A DNA stretch of 64,000 nucleotides from assembly GCA_965197865.1 (NCBI GenBank), contig CBDANZ010000005.1, positions 682,001 through 746,000 of the forward strand, given 5' to 3'. A program made the position numbers and the translations under genes. Each line of letters begins with the position of its first letter. The first letter of the stretch is position 1. The notes beneath the pieces are model-generated. The model was not told where the DNA came from, did no database searches, and saw nothing but the letters and a program-made list of their open reading frames with translations. Positions 1 to 7,382 of this stretch are shown here, piece by piece. This DNA is from CBDANZ01 sp965197865 (GTDB lineage Bacteria > Acidobacteriota > Vicinamibacteria > Vicinamibacterales > CAVVIG01).

Positions 1-2
1 GC

Positions 3-860
3 ACGCAGACCCCGGGACTGGAAGGCGAGGACGACAGCTACCAGGCGGCCTTCACGTACAATGGCGACCTGTATGCGCTGGGTGTCGACCACCTGCTCGT
101 CGGGGACAACTTCAACCCCGAGGTCGGCTTCCTGCGACGCACCGACTTCCGGCGCACGTTCGTGCAGGCCCGGTTCAGCCCCCGACCGTCTTCCCTGGAG
201 CTCGTACGCCGGTTCATATGGGGCGGCAGCCTCGACTACATCGAGACCGTCGCCGGTCAGGTTGAGACCCGGGTCGCGCGAGGAAACTTCCAAACCGAGT
301 TTGAGAATAGCGATCGATTTAGCGCGGACGTACAGCGGAGCTACGAGTTCCTCTTTGACCCCTTCGAGATTACGGACGACGTGACCATCCCGGTCGGCGG
401 GTACGAGTTCCAGGACTACTTCGCGTCGTATTCGATGGGGGCCCAGCGGCGAGTGGCCGGTGCCTTCTCGGTGCAGCGTGGTGAGTTCTTCGACGGCAAC
501 ATCACGACCGTCGGCTATTCGCGCGGCCGAATCGAGATCACGCCGCAGTTCTCGTTTGAGCCCAGTGTGTCGGTCAACCGCGTCGAGTTGCCCCAGGGCA
601 ACTTCACCACGAACCTGGCGACGACCCGAGTCACCTACACCTTCACGCCACGCATGTTCTTCGGGGGGCTGCTGCAGTACAACTCAACACGGGACACCTT
701 CTCCACCAACTTCCGACTGCGATGGGAATATCAGCCTGGGAGCGAGCTGTTCGTCGTCTACAATGACCAGCGCGACACGGAGCTGGTCGGTGGTCGCGGC
801 TTTCCGAAGCTGGAAAACCGCGCCTTCGTCGTGAAGTTCACACGCCTGTTTCGATTCTAG
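3..860 (+). CDS. DUF5916-type outer-membrane/secreted protein, C-terminal part (5' end outside window)
   Basis: The frame is open from the first bases of the window to a TAG at 858-860, so only the last 285 codons or so are visible. An early NFNPEVGF-LRR stretch (near codons 36-47) is characteristic of DUF5916, the beta-rich domain found after a CBM9-like domain in large secreted proteins of Acidobacteriota and Bacteroidota. The rest alternates short polar and aromatic strands (for example VVYNDQRDTEL near the end) and finishes with a phenylalanine-rich terminus ending RLFRF, as outer-membrane barrels do. Location in the outer membrane is inferred. The function of the family is poorly defined; a link to peptide or carbohydrate handling is only a family-level guess. 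Confidence 0.85.
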   Translation, partial: TQTPGLEGEDDSYQAAFTYNGDLYALGVDHLLVGDNFNPEVGFLRRTDFRRTFVQARFSPRPSSLELVRRFIWGGSLDYIETVAGQVETRVARGNFQTEFENSDRFSADVQRSYEFLFDPFEITDDVTIPVGGYEFQDYFASYSMGAQRRVAGAFSVQRGEFFDGNITTVGYSRGRIEITPQFSFEPSVSVNRVELPQGNFTTNLATTRVTYTFTPRMFFGGLLQYNSTRDTFSTNFRLRWEYQPGSELFVVYNDQRDTELVGGRGFPKLENRAFVVKFTRLFRF

Positions 861-1149
861 ACGCGCTGCTCACTTGTGTTGAGCATCGGCGAGCATGTCT
901 CCAAGAACAACGGGTCAGTGCGCTCCGTGTTGCCGCTCATGAACGCGCTGAAGCGTTCCCCGCCTTTCCAGGTGCTCATCATGTCCAAGGAATCGCGCCT
1001 CGGCCGCATGGCCGGTCATGGGGCACGAATGAGAGGAGCATGGCCATGTCGAAGACGTTTCGTCACCGTCCACATCGGCCGGATAGTTCGACGAGCGCCC
1101 ACCAAGGCGCGGGGGCGTGACATCCGGTGGGCGCTGAGAGAGGGGAAAA

Positions 1150-1286
1150 CGGCGCTGGGTACCACACGACACGTTCTGGTGACGGGTTCGACAGGAAACC
1201 AGGGAAGGGCGGTCATCGAGGGCCTACGGACTCGAGGCCATCGCCTCCGCGCGTTGGTCCGAGACCCAGGTGCAGGCGAGGCGTAG
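1150..1286 (+). pseudogene. N-terminal remnant of an NmrA-like NAD(P)-binding protein
   Basis: About 45 codons reading HVLVTGSTGNQGRAVIEGL followed by a basic strand RGHRLRALVRDP match the first beta-alpha-beta unit of an NmrA/NAD(P)H-azoreductase-type Rossmann fold: GxxGNQG is the dinucleotide-binding loop and LVRDP the second strand. A TAG at 1284-1286 ends the frame where a functional protein would continue for about 250 residues, and nothing similar follows in other frames. It is a truncated fossil. The surrounding 861-1384 interval contains no other gene I can support. Confidence 0.6.
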
Positions 1287-1384
1287 GCCGGCGGCTCGGC
1301 GCAAAGCTCGCCGCCGTGTGTGGATGTGTGATGACGGTGGCCGTGCGGCGCCGGCGTCAGCTAAGCGACCGCCGGATCTTCCGG

Positions 1385-2710
1385 TCAGTCAACGGCATGG
1401 AGCTGATAGTCCTTCAACAAGATGTCGGCGTCGGCCGCGTCGTCAGGCAGAACCTGGAGCCAGAGAACTCCCATCTCATCAGAGGGGTGCACTCCCCACC
1501 GGACCCGCCGCGGTGGGTAATGCGGGTTGCGCACGTTCGCGTCCGAGTTGTCGTAGAGATATTCCATCTTGAGCGTGGACCCGCTCGGAAGCTCGATGGG
1601 TCTCGCGTATCGATACTGTTCTGCCCAGTGGGCATCCCACTCTTTGATCCATAGGAGCCACCTCATTGCTCCGTCTGGAAGCGTCGCCGTGGCCCTTATC
1701 TCCTTTGCTAGGTTGTGCGCGTGCGGGTAGACGCTCAGGACCTGGAGGCCCACCGGCAGGACGTAACTATCGACTACCGCATGATCGCGGCTGCCGGCAG
1801 GGATGTCGATTGTTCTGGAGCTCAGTTTGAGCAGGATCGGGTCGCGCGCCGGCGGTGTCGGGGAAAAGTACAGTGCGATGCTCGGTTGGATCGACTCTGG
1901 AGTGCCAGTCGGCCGCAATTGCAGTTGCATGACGAGGTCGCTTCCCGGTTCGAGCCGCCACGCCATGCCGTCGGGTTCCACCCATGGCGTCGATCCGGGC
2001 ACCCAGACACTCAGGCGGTCCCCTGGGCCGTCCATGTGGTCGAGCAGCATGCCAGGGTACCCGGGCTCACGATCTCTTGCGTCGAGCGTTCGAGCCGTTG
2101 GCGTCCGGTCGATGCCGACGACCGCGTGACGAAGAATCCTGGAGTTGTCAGGTCGAATCTCCATGGCTCGCACGTAACGCGTGGAAGAGACGGGAGCGGG
2201 GATGACGAGAGTCCGAAGAACCTCCGTGCCGTCCGCGATCAGCGTGTAGGGCTGCGGCGCGCGAACAACCATGTCCGGCTCACCAAGGCGCCAGCGGTCG
2301 GAAAATGTCGGCACGGGGGGAGGATCCGGCGCTCCTTCGGGAGCTCCGTCATCGACCCACCGTTGAAACATCGCGATCTGATCTGAATGCAATAGCTTTG
2401 CGTTCAGGAATTCGTTCAACTCTGAATCAGGAAGCCACGGTGGCATGGCCCGGCGCAGCATGCTCACCAAGAGCGGCCCGGAGCGGCTTTGCACATCTTG
2501 ATAATCGAGGAGTGGAAGGGGCGTCTGCTGACCCGGACGATGGCAGTACGTGCACTGCTCGAAGATCATCGGCGCGATGTCCTGGTTGAACGTCAGACGG
2601 CGCGGCTGGGAGCCGTCGATCGCATCGCCCGGATCGCCGCCGCGGCACCCCGAAAGCGCCGTCATGATCAGGCTACCGAGGAGTACCGCGAGCAACCACG
2701 CGTCCTTCAC
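1385..2710 (-). CDS. Heme-binding lipoprotein with copper-monooxygenase-like C-terminal region
   Basis: 441 aa. The N-terminus is a lipoprotein signal (LLGSLIMTALSGC; lipid-modified Cys near residue 22), so the product should sit in the outer or inner membrane facing the periplasm. A single CxxCH heme site (CTYCHRPG, about residues 53-60) followed by a conserved Met (MPPW) marks a cytochrome c-like module. The C-terminal half carries spaced histidines (RHAVVG, YPHAHNLAKEI) and a W-WD-W-YRY block typical of the two-domain beta fold of ascorbate-dependent type II copper monooxygenases as found fused to cytochrome modules in Acidobacteriota and Planctomycetota. A redox role is likely; the substrate is unknown. 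Relatives often carry additional C-terminal TPRs, which are absent here. Confidence 0.8.
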   Translation of the reverse strand: MKDAWLLAVLLGSLIMTALSGCRGGDPGDAIDGSQPRRLTFNQDIAPMIFEQCTYCHRPGQQTPLPLLDYQDVQSRSGPLLVSMLRRAMPPWLPDSELNEFLNAKLLHSDQIAMFQRWVDDGAPEGAPDPPPVPTFSDRWRLGEPDMVVRAPQPYTLIADGTEVLRTLVIPAPVSSTRYVRAMEIRPDNSRILRHAVVGIDRTPTARTLDARDREPGYPGMLLDHMDGPGDRLSVWVPGSTPWVEPDGMAWRLEPGSDLVMQLQLRPTGTPESIQPSIALYFSPTPPARDPILLKLSSRTIDIPAGSRDHAVVDSYVLPVGLQVLSVYPHAHNLAKEIRATATLPDGAMRWLLWIKEWDAHWAEQYRYARPIELPSGSTLKMEYLYDNSDANVRNPHYPPRRVRWGVHPSDEMGVLWLQVLPDDAADADILLKDYQLHAVD

Positions 2711-3067
2711 AGTATAGAATCTACCATTTGTCCGTCGTGGCCCCGCCTATTACGCCTACAAGATCGACACGACGACCGGAGCGGATTTCGCCCAGCCCGG
2801 CCATGTTGGCCAGGCCGACTACGTGACGTGCCAAGACTTACGAGAATTACGAGGCGATAGAAACAGAATAGGGACAATCGCGCCCGTGCTGGGGGCTGCG
2901 GGGGTTCCTAAACGTCAGACTCAGACTTTCCCCCCCCCTTGAGAACACTTACGCCGATGCGAATCCCCGCAAGTCTCCATGGTGATGGGTCAGGACCTCA
3001 TCCTGACCTGGCCGTCGACTTAAGAAAAGCCGCACACCGACTCGAGTTTTCGTTTACTGTGTGACGC
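2711..3067. other. Intergenic gap, no supported gene
   Basis: This 357-bp stretch separates the divergent heme lipoprotein and the small membrane protein. One forward frame at about 2740-2860 is open and amino-acid-like, but it has no start and no recognisable family. A C8 homopolymer lies near 2931-2938. No terminator or RNA gene is visible. Confidence 0.5.
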
Positions 3068-3349
3068 ATGGATATCGAGTCGACTGAGCGCGCCACGTAT
3101 GCCGACAGCCTGAAGGTGGGATGGTTCCTTACCTGGCGCTCAGCGGTTGTCGCACTCGTTATTGGCTGGGGTTGGGGTTTCGTCGCGTTCCCGCTCGAGT
3201 TGGTCTACACGGACGAGTGGGCGGATTTCACTGCGGTTGTTTCTGGTGCACTTGGGGGCTTCTTCCTTGGCGTGCCCTGGGCAGTCCGGATGATGCTAAA
3301 GAAACCGTTCCATGGGTTCCGTATTCAGCTCGTTCGTGTCAGCGAGTGA
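3068..3349 (+). CDS. Small two-helix membrane protein of unknown function
   Basis: 93 aa starting at an ATG. Two hydrophobic segments are clear: residues about 24-45 (rich in V, W, G) and about 56-75 (SGALGGFFLGVPWAV), joined by an acidic loop YTDEWADF. The C-terminus is basic. The topology suggests both ends in the cytoplasm. I do not recognise the family. It stands alone between a divergent lipoprotein gene and a secreted protein gene, with no obvious operon partner. Confidence 0.6.
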   Translation: MDIESTERATYADSLKVGWFLTWRSAVVALVIGWGWGFVAFPLELVYTDEWADFTAVVSGALGGFFLGVPWAVRMMLKKPFHGFRIQLVRVSE

Positions 3350-3606
3350 GGTGCTGGGGCTGCACTGACTAGTGCCTAGGTTCCGCAGACAGAGTGCGTC
3401 GAAGGTCAAGATTCTGGCCGATTCAAAGAGTATGGCGGGGGTGGCCCGTTGGTCGTCCAAGAGTCGTCGTGCCGGCAGTTCGACGCTGCCGTCTCGCCGA
3501 GCTGCATGCCGTCGCCCGGGTTAGACGCGCCGCCGGAGCCAGAACGTCGCGACCAGCAGCCCCGAGGCGGGCAGCCAGCTCGGGACGGCTTACTGCAGGG
3601 AGGACA

Positions 3607-4437
3607 GTGTTACGGATCGTCCCGATGTGTCTCGGCCTGGGAGCGGCGTTTGCCGCACAGCCGGTCGACGTAGACCTGGCGGTGAGGCGCGTCGGCAACT
3701 ACGTCGAGCAGTACTACACGCGCGTGCAGAGGTTCCTGCTGGAGGAGACAGTAATCTTGCAACCGCTCACCCCGAACTGGTCATTCGACGGCTTTGCGCG
3801 GCGGCTGGAATACGAGCTTCGTGTCGAATGGAATCCGTCGGCAACGAAGGAACCGGCGAGGGTGGTCCGCAAACTGATCCGCGCGAATGGGCCGTCGCTC
3901 GGCCCGCCTGATCAGCCGGATTGCATGGACCCGCGCACCATCTCCCCCGAGCCGCTGGCGTTTCTGCTGCCGGATCGGCGCAGCGCGTTCAATTTCGAGG
4001 TAGCCGGCTCGACGCGCATTGACGGCCGCGAGGCCGTGATGCTCGATTACCGAGTCCTGGCGCGCGAGCAGCCTCAGGTGGAATGGAGCGGCCACTGCGC
4101 CTGGGTCGACCTGTCCGGCCGTACGCGCGGGCGCGTCTGGGCGGATGCGGACACCTTCGAGATCCTCCGCTTCGACGAGCACCTCGTTGGGCCTGTCGAC
4201 ATCCCGAGGCCGCGCGAGCGGCGCGCCTACGGGCCACGATCGTTTACCTTCGAGCGAGCCGATACCTCAATTCGTTACAAGCTCGTGACGTTCGAGAATC
4301 CGGACGAAACTCTCATGCTACCGGAGCGGATCGAGAGTATGACCATCGTCAGGAACTCCGGCGTTCCTCGGCTGCGCACCACACAGACCTACGACAACTA
4401 CCGCCGGTTCGTCACCGATTCGCAGATCGTCCGGTAG
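3607..4437 (+). CDS. Secreted conserved hypothetical protein
   Basis: 276 aa from a GTG start. The start was chosen because GGGAGG lies just upstream (3598-3603, tight spacing) and a signal peptide follows directly (MLRIVPMCLGLGAAFAAQP, cleavage after AFA). The frame is open further upstream but that part is Arg/Pro-rich and not protein-like. The mature part is polar with alternating strands and a final block reading TQTYDNYRRF, as in periplasmic proteins of unknown function frequent in Acidobacteriota. Two Cys residues (near PDCMDP and GHCAW) could form a disulfide. No catalytic motif is recognised. Confidence 0.75.
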   Translation: MLRIVPMCLGLGAAFAAQPVDVDLAVRRVGNYVEQYYTRVQRFLLEETVILQPLTPNWSFDGFARRLEYELRVEWNPSATKEPARVVRKLIRANGPSLGPPDQPDCMDPRTISPEPLAFLLPDRRSAFNFEVAGSTRIDGREAVMLDYRVLAREQPQVEWSGHCAWVDLSGRTRGRVWADADTFEILRFDEHLVGPVDIPRPRERRAYGPRSFTFERADTSIRYKLVTFENPDETLMLPERIESMTIVRNSGVPRLRTTQTYDNYRRFVTDSQIVR

Positions 4438-4602
4438 TTTGTTTGGTGCCTTCACACTCCGCGACCCTCTTCACCCCCGATCAAGGGCGTTGTGTTTACT
4501 GAAAGCTCGTCAGCGCCGAATTCCTGAGGCAGAGTGGCGACCGGGACCATTCTGGCCGGATGGCCCACGCAGCTTCGCGTCGTCCACATAAGATCGTTCG
4601 AC

Positions 4603-4821
4603 ATGGAGAAGCCAGACTCGATGTGGGTGCGTAAGGTGTTCATGGCTGGCGGACAAGATCCGTTCAACGCGATGGATGCTGACGCACGCGACGCGCTGTC
4701 GCTGATGTATCAGGTCGTCACTGGGCGGGATGGCTTGGTGCGGCACGCCCTTCAATTCTTGCTGCCAAGTTACGCAGGCGACGAACGTACTCCGCACTCA
4801 TATTCCGAAGCCTCGAACTAG
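4603..4821 (+). CDS. Possible small unknown protein
   Basis: 72 codons from an ATG in a frame that is open a little further upstream. The product (VRKVFMAGGQDPFNAMD...) has plausible composition but no recognisable domain, no clear ribosome-binding site, and an antisense frame that is equally open. It may be a fragment of a longer lost gene. I report it only because the 4438-4841 interval would otherwise be empty. Confidence 0.25.
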   Translation: MEKPDSMWVRKVFMAGGQDPFNAMDADARDALSLMYQVVTGRDGLVRHALQFLLPSYAGDERTPHSYSEASN

Positions 4822-4841
4822 ACGAAGGGAGTGAGAACCAT

Positions 4842-5357
4842 ATAAGCAAGCAGCAGGTTGACTGGTCGAAGGTCGATCTTGAGGCCATCACGAAACAAAT
4901 TCTCGACAACGCCGTGGCCGAGCTCCGCAAGACCGAGCAGAAGGCGAGACCATCGGCGACGCCGGTTGACGAGTTAGAGGCCGAAGTAACGCGGATCGTC
5001 AACGCGGGGACCGGCTTGACGCGCGAGCTGGTCGTCATGGGCATCCTCATGAACAACGCCGACCTCGCGCGCCGGCTGAAGCGGTTCATCGAAGAGCAAG
5101 ACGGCGGCCGCGAGAAAGCGCTGCGAGCCATCAGCGACCGCGCAATCGCGGTCGGCTTGGAAAAGGGCGGCGGCGCGGCGGCGGAACTGGATTGGCGTGC
5201 CCGCGCGCGAATGCAGAAGGGCGACGAGTCGTCGCGGTTCAACCGTCCACAACAAAGGCGACCCCGAGAGGTCGCCTTTAGATACTCACGCCCTGCCGTG
5301 GCCAGTGCTGCTGGTTGTCTTGTTTCTGTGCGAGCGCCCACGGCTGGTACGGAATGA
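4842..5357 (+). CDS. Unknown helical protein, start and 3' end uncertain
   Basis: The frame reads as a charged, strongly helical protein (VDWSKVDLEAITKQIL near the start, LEAEVTRIVNAGTGLTREL in the middle, ARRLKRFIEEQDGGREKAL after it). The coding-like part begins well before the first GTG (4914); the best candidate is an ATA codon at 4842 preceded by GAAGGGAGTGAG, so start choice is unresolved. The 3' end is also odd: the last 25 codons run through a perfect 10-bp hairpin and into the antisense of a truncated neighbour, so the original stop was probably lost when that junction formed. Family not recognised. Confidence 0.4.
   Translation: MSKQQVDWSKVDLEAITKQILDNAVAELRKTEQKARPSATPVDELEAEVTRIVNAGTGLTRELVVMGILMNNADLARRLKRFIEEQDGGREKALRAISDRAIAVGLEKGGGAAAELDWRARARMQKGDESSRFNRPQQRRPREVAFRYSRPAVASAAGCLVSVRAPTAGTE
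5254..5279. terminator. Perfect 10-bp hairpin, probable bidirectional terminator
   Basis: AAAGGCGACC, a 6-nt loop CCGAGA, then GGTCGCCTTT. The stem is perfect and A-flanked/T-flanked on both strands, so it could terminate the forward unknown gene and the reverse truncated gene. It sits exactly at the point where the reverse gene loses homology. Confidence 0.7.
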
Positions 5358-5625
5358 TCCCGCCTTCGACGACGCCGATCGATCCGGGCACCGAGCTGGC
5401 GGCGCCCAGGGCCAGCGCGGGCGCGGCGGGCACTTCCGCCAGCGGATGCACACCCGGTTGCGTCACGAAGCCTGGCCGCGCCGCATGCGCCTCGAGATCC
5501 CAATTCGCTTCATTCAAAGTCTGCCAGACACCGCTGAAATTCGGATGTCCGTCGAGTCGCGCCAGCCGCTGACCCTCGCCCGAGTTCTGCGCGTGCACAA
5601 TGGCGACGATCGAGACTGGTCCCAC
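5278..5625 (-). pseudogene. Truncated acidobacterial-type secreted protein (second of a pair)
   Basis: The protein opens with a hydrophobic leader ending VAIVHAQ and then a block (GHPNFSGVWQTLNEANWD) that I recognise as the N-terminus of a family of roughly 300-400 aa secreted proteins very common in Acidobacteriota, often paired with the adjacent upstream gene. Here it stops after 115 codons, just past the conserved EGGIIPYQPWA segment, so about two thirds of the usual length are missing. It follows its partner by only about 33 bp, so the pair was an operon. The first visible GTG is at 5625; the true leader probably began a few codons earlier. Confidence 0.65.
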
Positions 5626-5658
5626 GGGCCAGCGCAGGACGCAGTGCGCAGAAAACAG

Positions 5659-6831
5659 TTACCGGCCGCCCGGGCCCCTCGGCGGTGTGACGACGTTCAG
5701 CGTGGTCGGATCGGGGCCTCGTCCCGCGGCAAAGTCGGCCTCCAGCTTGCGCGTGCCTGCGAGCACGCCGAGCATCCCAAAATTTCCCTCGTGGCACCGC
5801 GGCTCCCGGTAGATTCGATTGTACTTATCCTCTTGCTTGCGGTACTCCTGTTTGACGGTCCACGGTTTCGTCCACGTCGTCTTGTCGTCCATAGTGGCGA
5901 CGTATTCGAGCGTATCCGGGCCAGTGCGGGTCCAGCGTTCCACGAGATGGAGGTTCTCGGTGGTGGATCCCACACGGTAAGTTGGGACGCCCGATCTCGG
6001 GAATTCGGTCTTGCCGCTGAAATTGGTGACATCGACGACCAGCGTATCGCCCTCCCAACGGCCACGCGAGTCTCCCCACCAGAAACGGACTGACTGCGGG
6101 AGATGCGGACTTCCATCCACAGGGATTGTTCGGTGCCAGGCTTGGCCTTGCCCGGTGTCGTAGAAAATCGAGACCCTCTTCGGCGACTGCACAATCTGAC
6201 GGAAGCCACCGAAATCCGGCAGGTTACCTGACATGCACCGAATGCTGAGGCCCCGTTCTTCCGGACCGTCGGAACGATTGAATTTTCCAATCGCTGGGTA
6301 GTACTTGAGCGGTCGGGGTTTCGCGTTTGGATCGTACTTGCCGCCCTCACATCCAGGAAGCTGGTCCTTGCACCGGTTCGTGGGTAGCACCAGCGCGAGA
6401 TAGAACGCGCGCCACTCCTCTTGTCGCTTCAGTGCTTCAGGCGTGAGGGGCGGTATGCGCCCGTCTGGCGGATCCACAATCAACGACGTGCGCCGACTCG
6501 TGTGTTTCCGAGAGGTGAACACCGCATTGTAGGCGCCAGAGACGTCCGCTTCGCTTCCTGGCGCTGCGCGCCTATCACTCCCTAGCTGCCTTGCTCGCTG
6601 CGTGTCCAGTTCGGCAATCTCTGCATCGGTCAGGGACTCGCGTCCGGCAAACCTTTCCGGCCGCTGCAGGGGTGTCTGAAATTCGTCGGTCCATATGCCC
6701 TGCAGGTCCGGTTCGTCCCACGAGGTCTTGAGCGCCGACGCGGCTGTTGTCGACGTGCGACACGCGGCGCCGGCCAGCGCCACCATGGCGATCGCGACCA
6801 TGACCTTCAACTCGAGAGATCGGCGTTTCAT
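5659..6831 (-). CDS. Secreted lipoprotein of an acidobacterial conserved family
   Basis: 390 aa from the ATG that follows a G-rich ribosome-binding stretch; the frame is open 30 codons further upstream but that part is not leader-like. The signal peptide ends in a lipobox (LAGAAC). The mature protein begins DLQGIWTDEFQTPLQRP and contains LIVDPPDGRIPPLTPEA and EGDTLVVDVTNFSGKT, blocks shared by a large family of secreted proteins in Acidobacteriota and some Gammaproteobacteria whose function is not established. It was followed in an operon by the truncated relative. Confidence 0.85.
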   Translation of the reverse strand: MKRRSLELKVMVAIAMVALAGAACRTSTTAASALKTSWDEPDLQGIWTDEFQTPLQRPERFAGRESLTDAEIAELDTQRARQLGSDRRAAPGSEADVSGAYNAVFTSRKHTSRRTSLIVDPPDGRIPPLTPEALKRQEEWRAFYLALVLPTNRCKDQLPGCEGGKYDPNAKPRPLKYYPAIGKFNRSDGPEERGLSIRCMSGNLPDFGGFRQIVQSPKRVSIFYDTGQGQAWHRTIPVDGSPHLPQSVRFWWGDSRGRWEGDTLVVDVTNFSGKTEFPRSGVPTYRVGSTTENLHLVERWTRTGPDTLEYVATMDDKTTWTKPWTVKQEYRKQEDKYNRIYREPRCHEGNFGMLGVLAGTRKLEADFAAGRGPDPTTLNVVTPPRGPGGR

Positions 6832-7178
6832 GTGCCCCCCAACCAACTTTGACGTTCGGGTCGCGCCGCTCATTCGAATGCCTTCAAGTTCCGGACGAAA
6901 GATCCTGATTATATACTTCACGCGTCGACGATCAAGCCGTCCGGTCTCCGTTAACAGATGAGTCAGGTAGCCGACATTTCCGATCTCGGACGAGGCGGGT
7001 GCGGCCGAGATCGACAGCTCGTTCGCAAGGCCGCAGATGACGTCTGCTGGGTGCTTGTGCGAAAGTATCCTGCTCGAGTCGCGGATCTATGGCGATGGAA
7101 GGCGATGGGGACAAATCGCGTGGACAATCGCCCGCACGCAAGCGCCGATGCCAAACAACGGTCCGAGTAAGTTGTTGC

Positions 7179-7184
7179 TATAAT
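7179..7184 (+). promoter_or_regulatory. Candidate -10 element of the tRNA-Leu gene
   Basis: TATAAT lies 18 bp before the tRNA 5' end, the right distance for a start a few bases upstream of the mature RNA. No good -35 hexamer is seen at 16-18 bp. The rest of the 6832-7178 gap holds no gene I can support. Confidence 0.5.
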
Positions 7185-7201
7185 GGAATTTCTCACTTGA
7201 C

Positions 7202-7290
7202 GCCGGGGTGGCGGAACTGGCAGACGCACAGGACTTAAAATCCTGGGTCCCGCAAGGGGCGTGTGGGTTCGAGACCCGCCCCCGGCACCA
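7202..7290 (+). tRNA. tRNA-Leu (UAA anticodon), CCA encoded
   Basis: Acceptor arm GCCGGGG pairs with CCCCGGC, followed by discriminator A and genomic CCA. The anticodon stem CAGGA/TCCTG encloses the loop CTTAAAA with anticodon TAA. The long variable arm (GTCCCGCAAGGGGC region) is expected for a class II tRNA, and the T arm contains GGTTCGAGACC. All arms close cleanly, so the gene looks functional. The terminal CCA runs directly into an ATG of the receptor frame that follows. Confidence 0.97.
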
Positions 7291-7382
7291 TGGTTTCAAG
7301 GAGTTACGCGGAGTGCCGGCTGTTACTGTCCATTTATCGGCAGAGCCGCCCAGCTTTTTCGTTAATGCTCTCTCATTCGTCA

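Noticed and set aside
3520..3600. Reverse strand VPSWLPASGLLVATFWLRRRV followed by a stop looks like a cell-surface sorting tail (LPxTG or PEP-CTERM type)
   Set aside because: A stop codon lies right before it in the same frame, so no protein can carry the tail; the short match is chance or a very old remnant.
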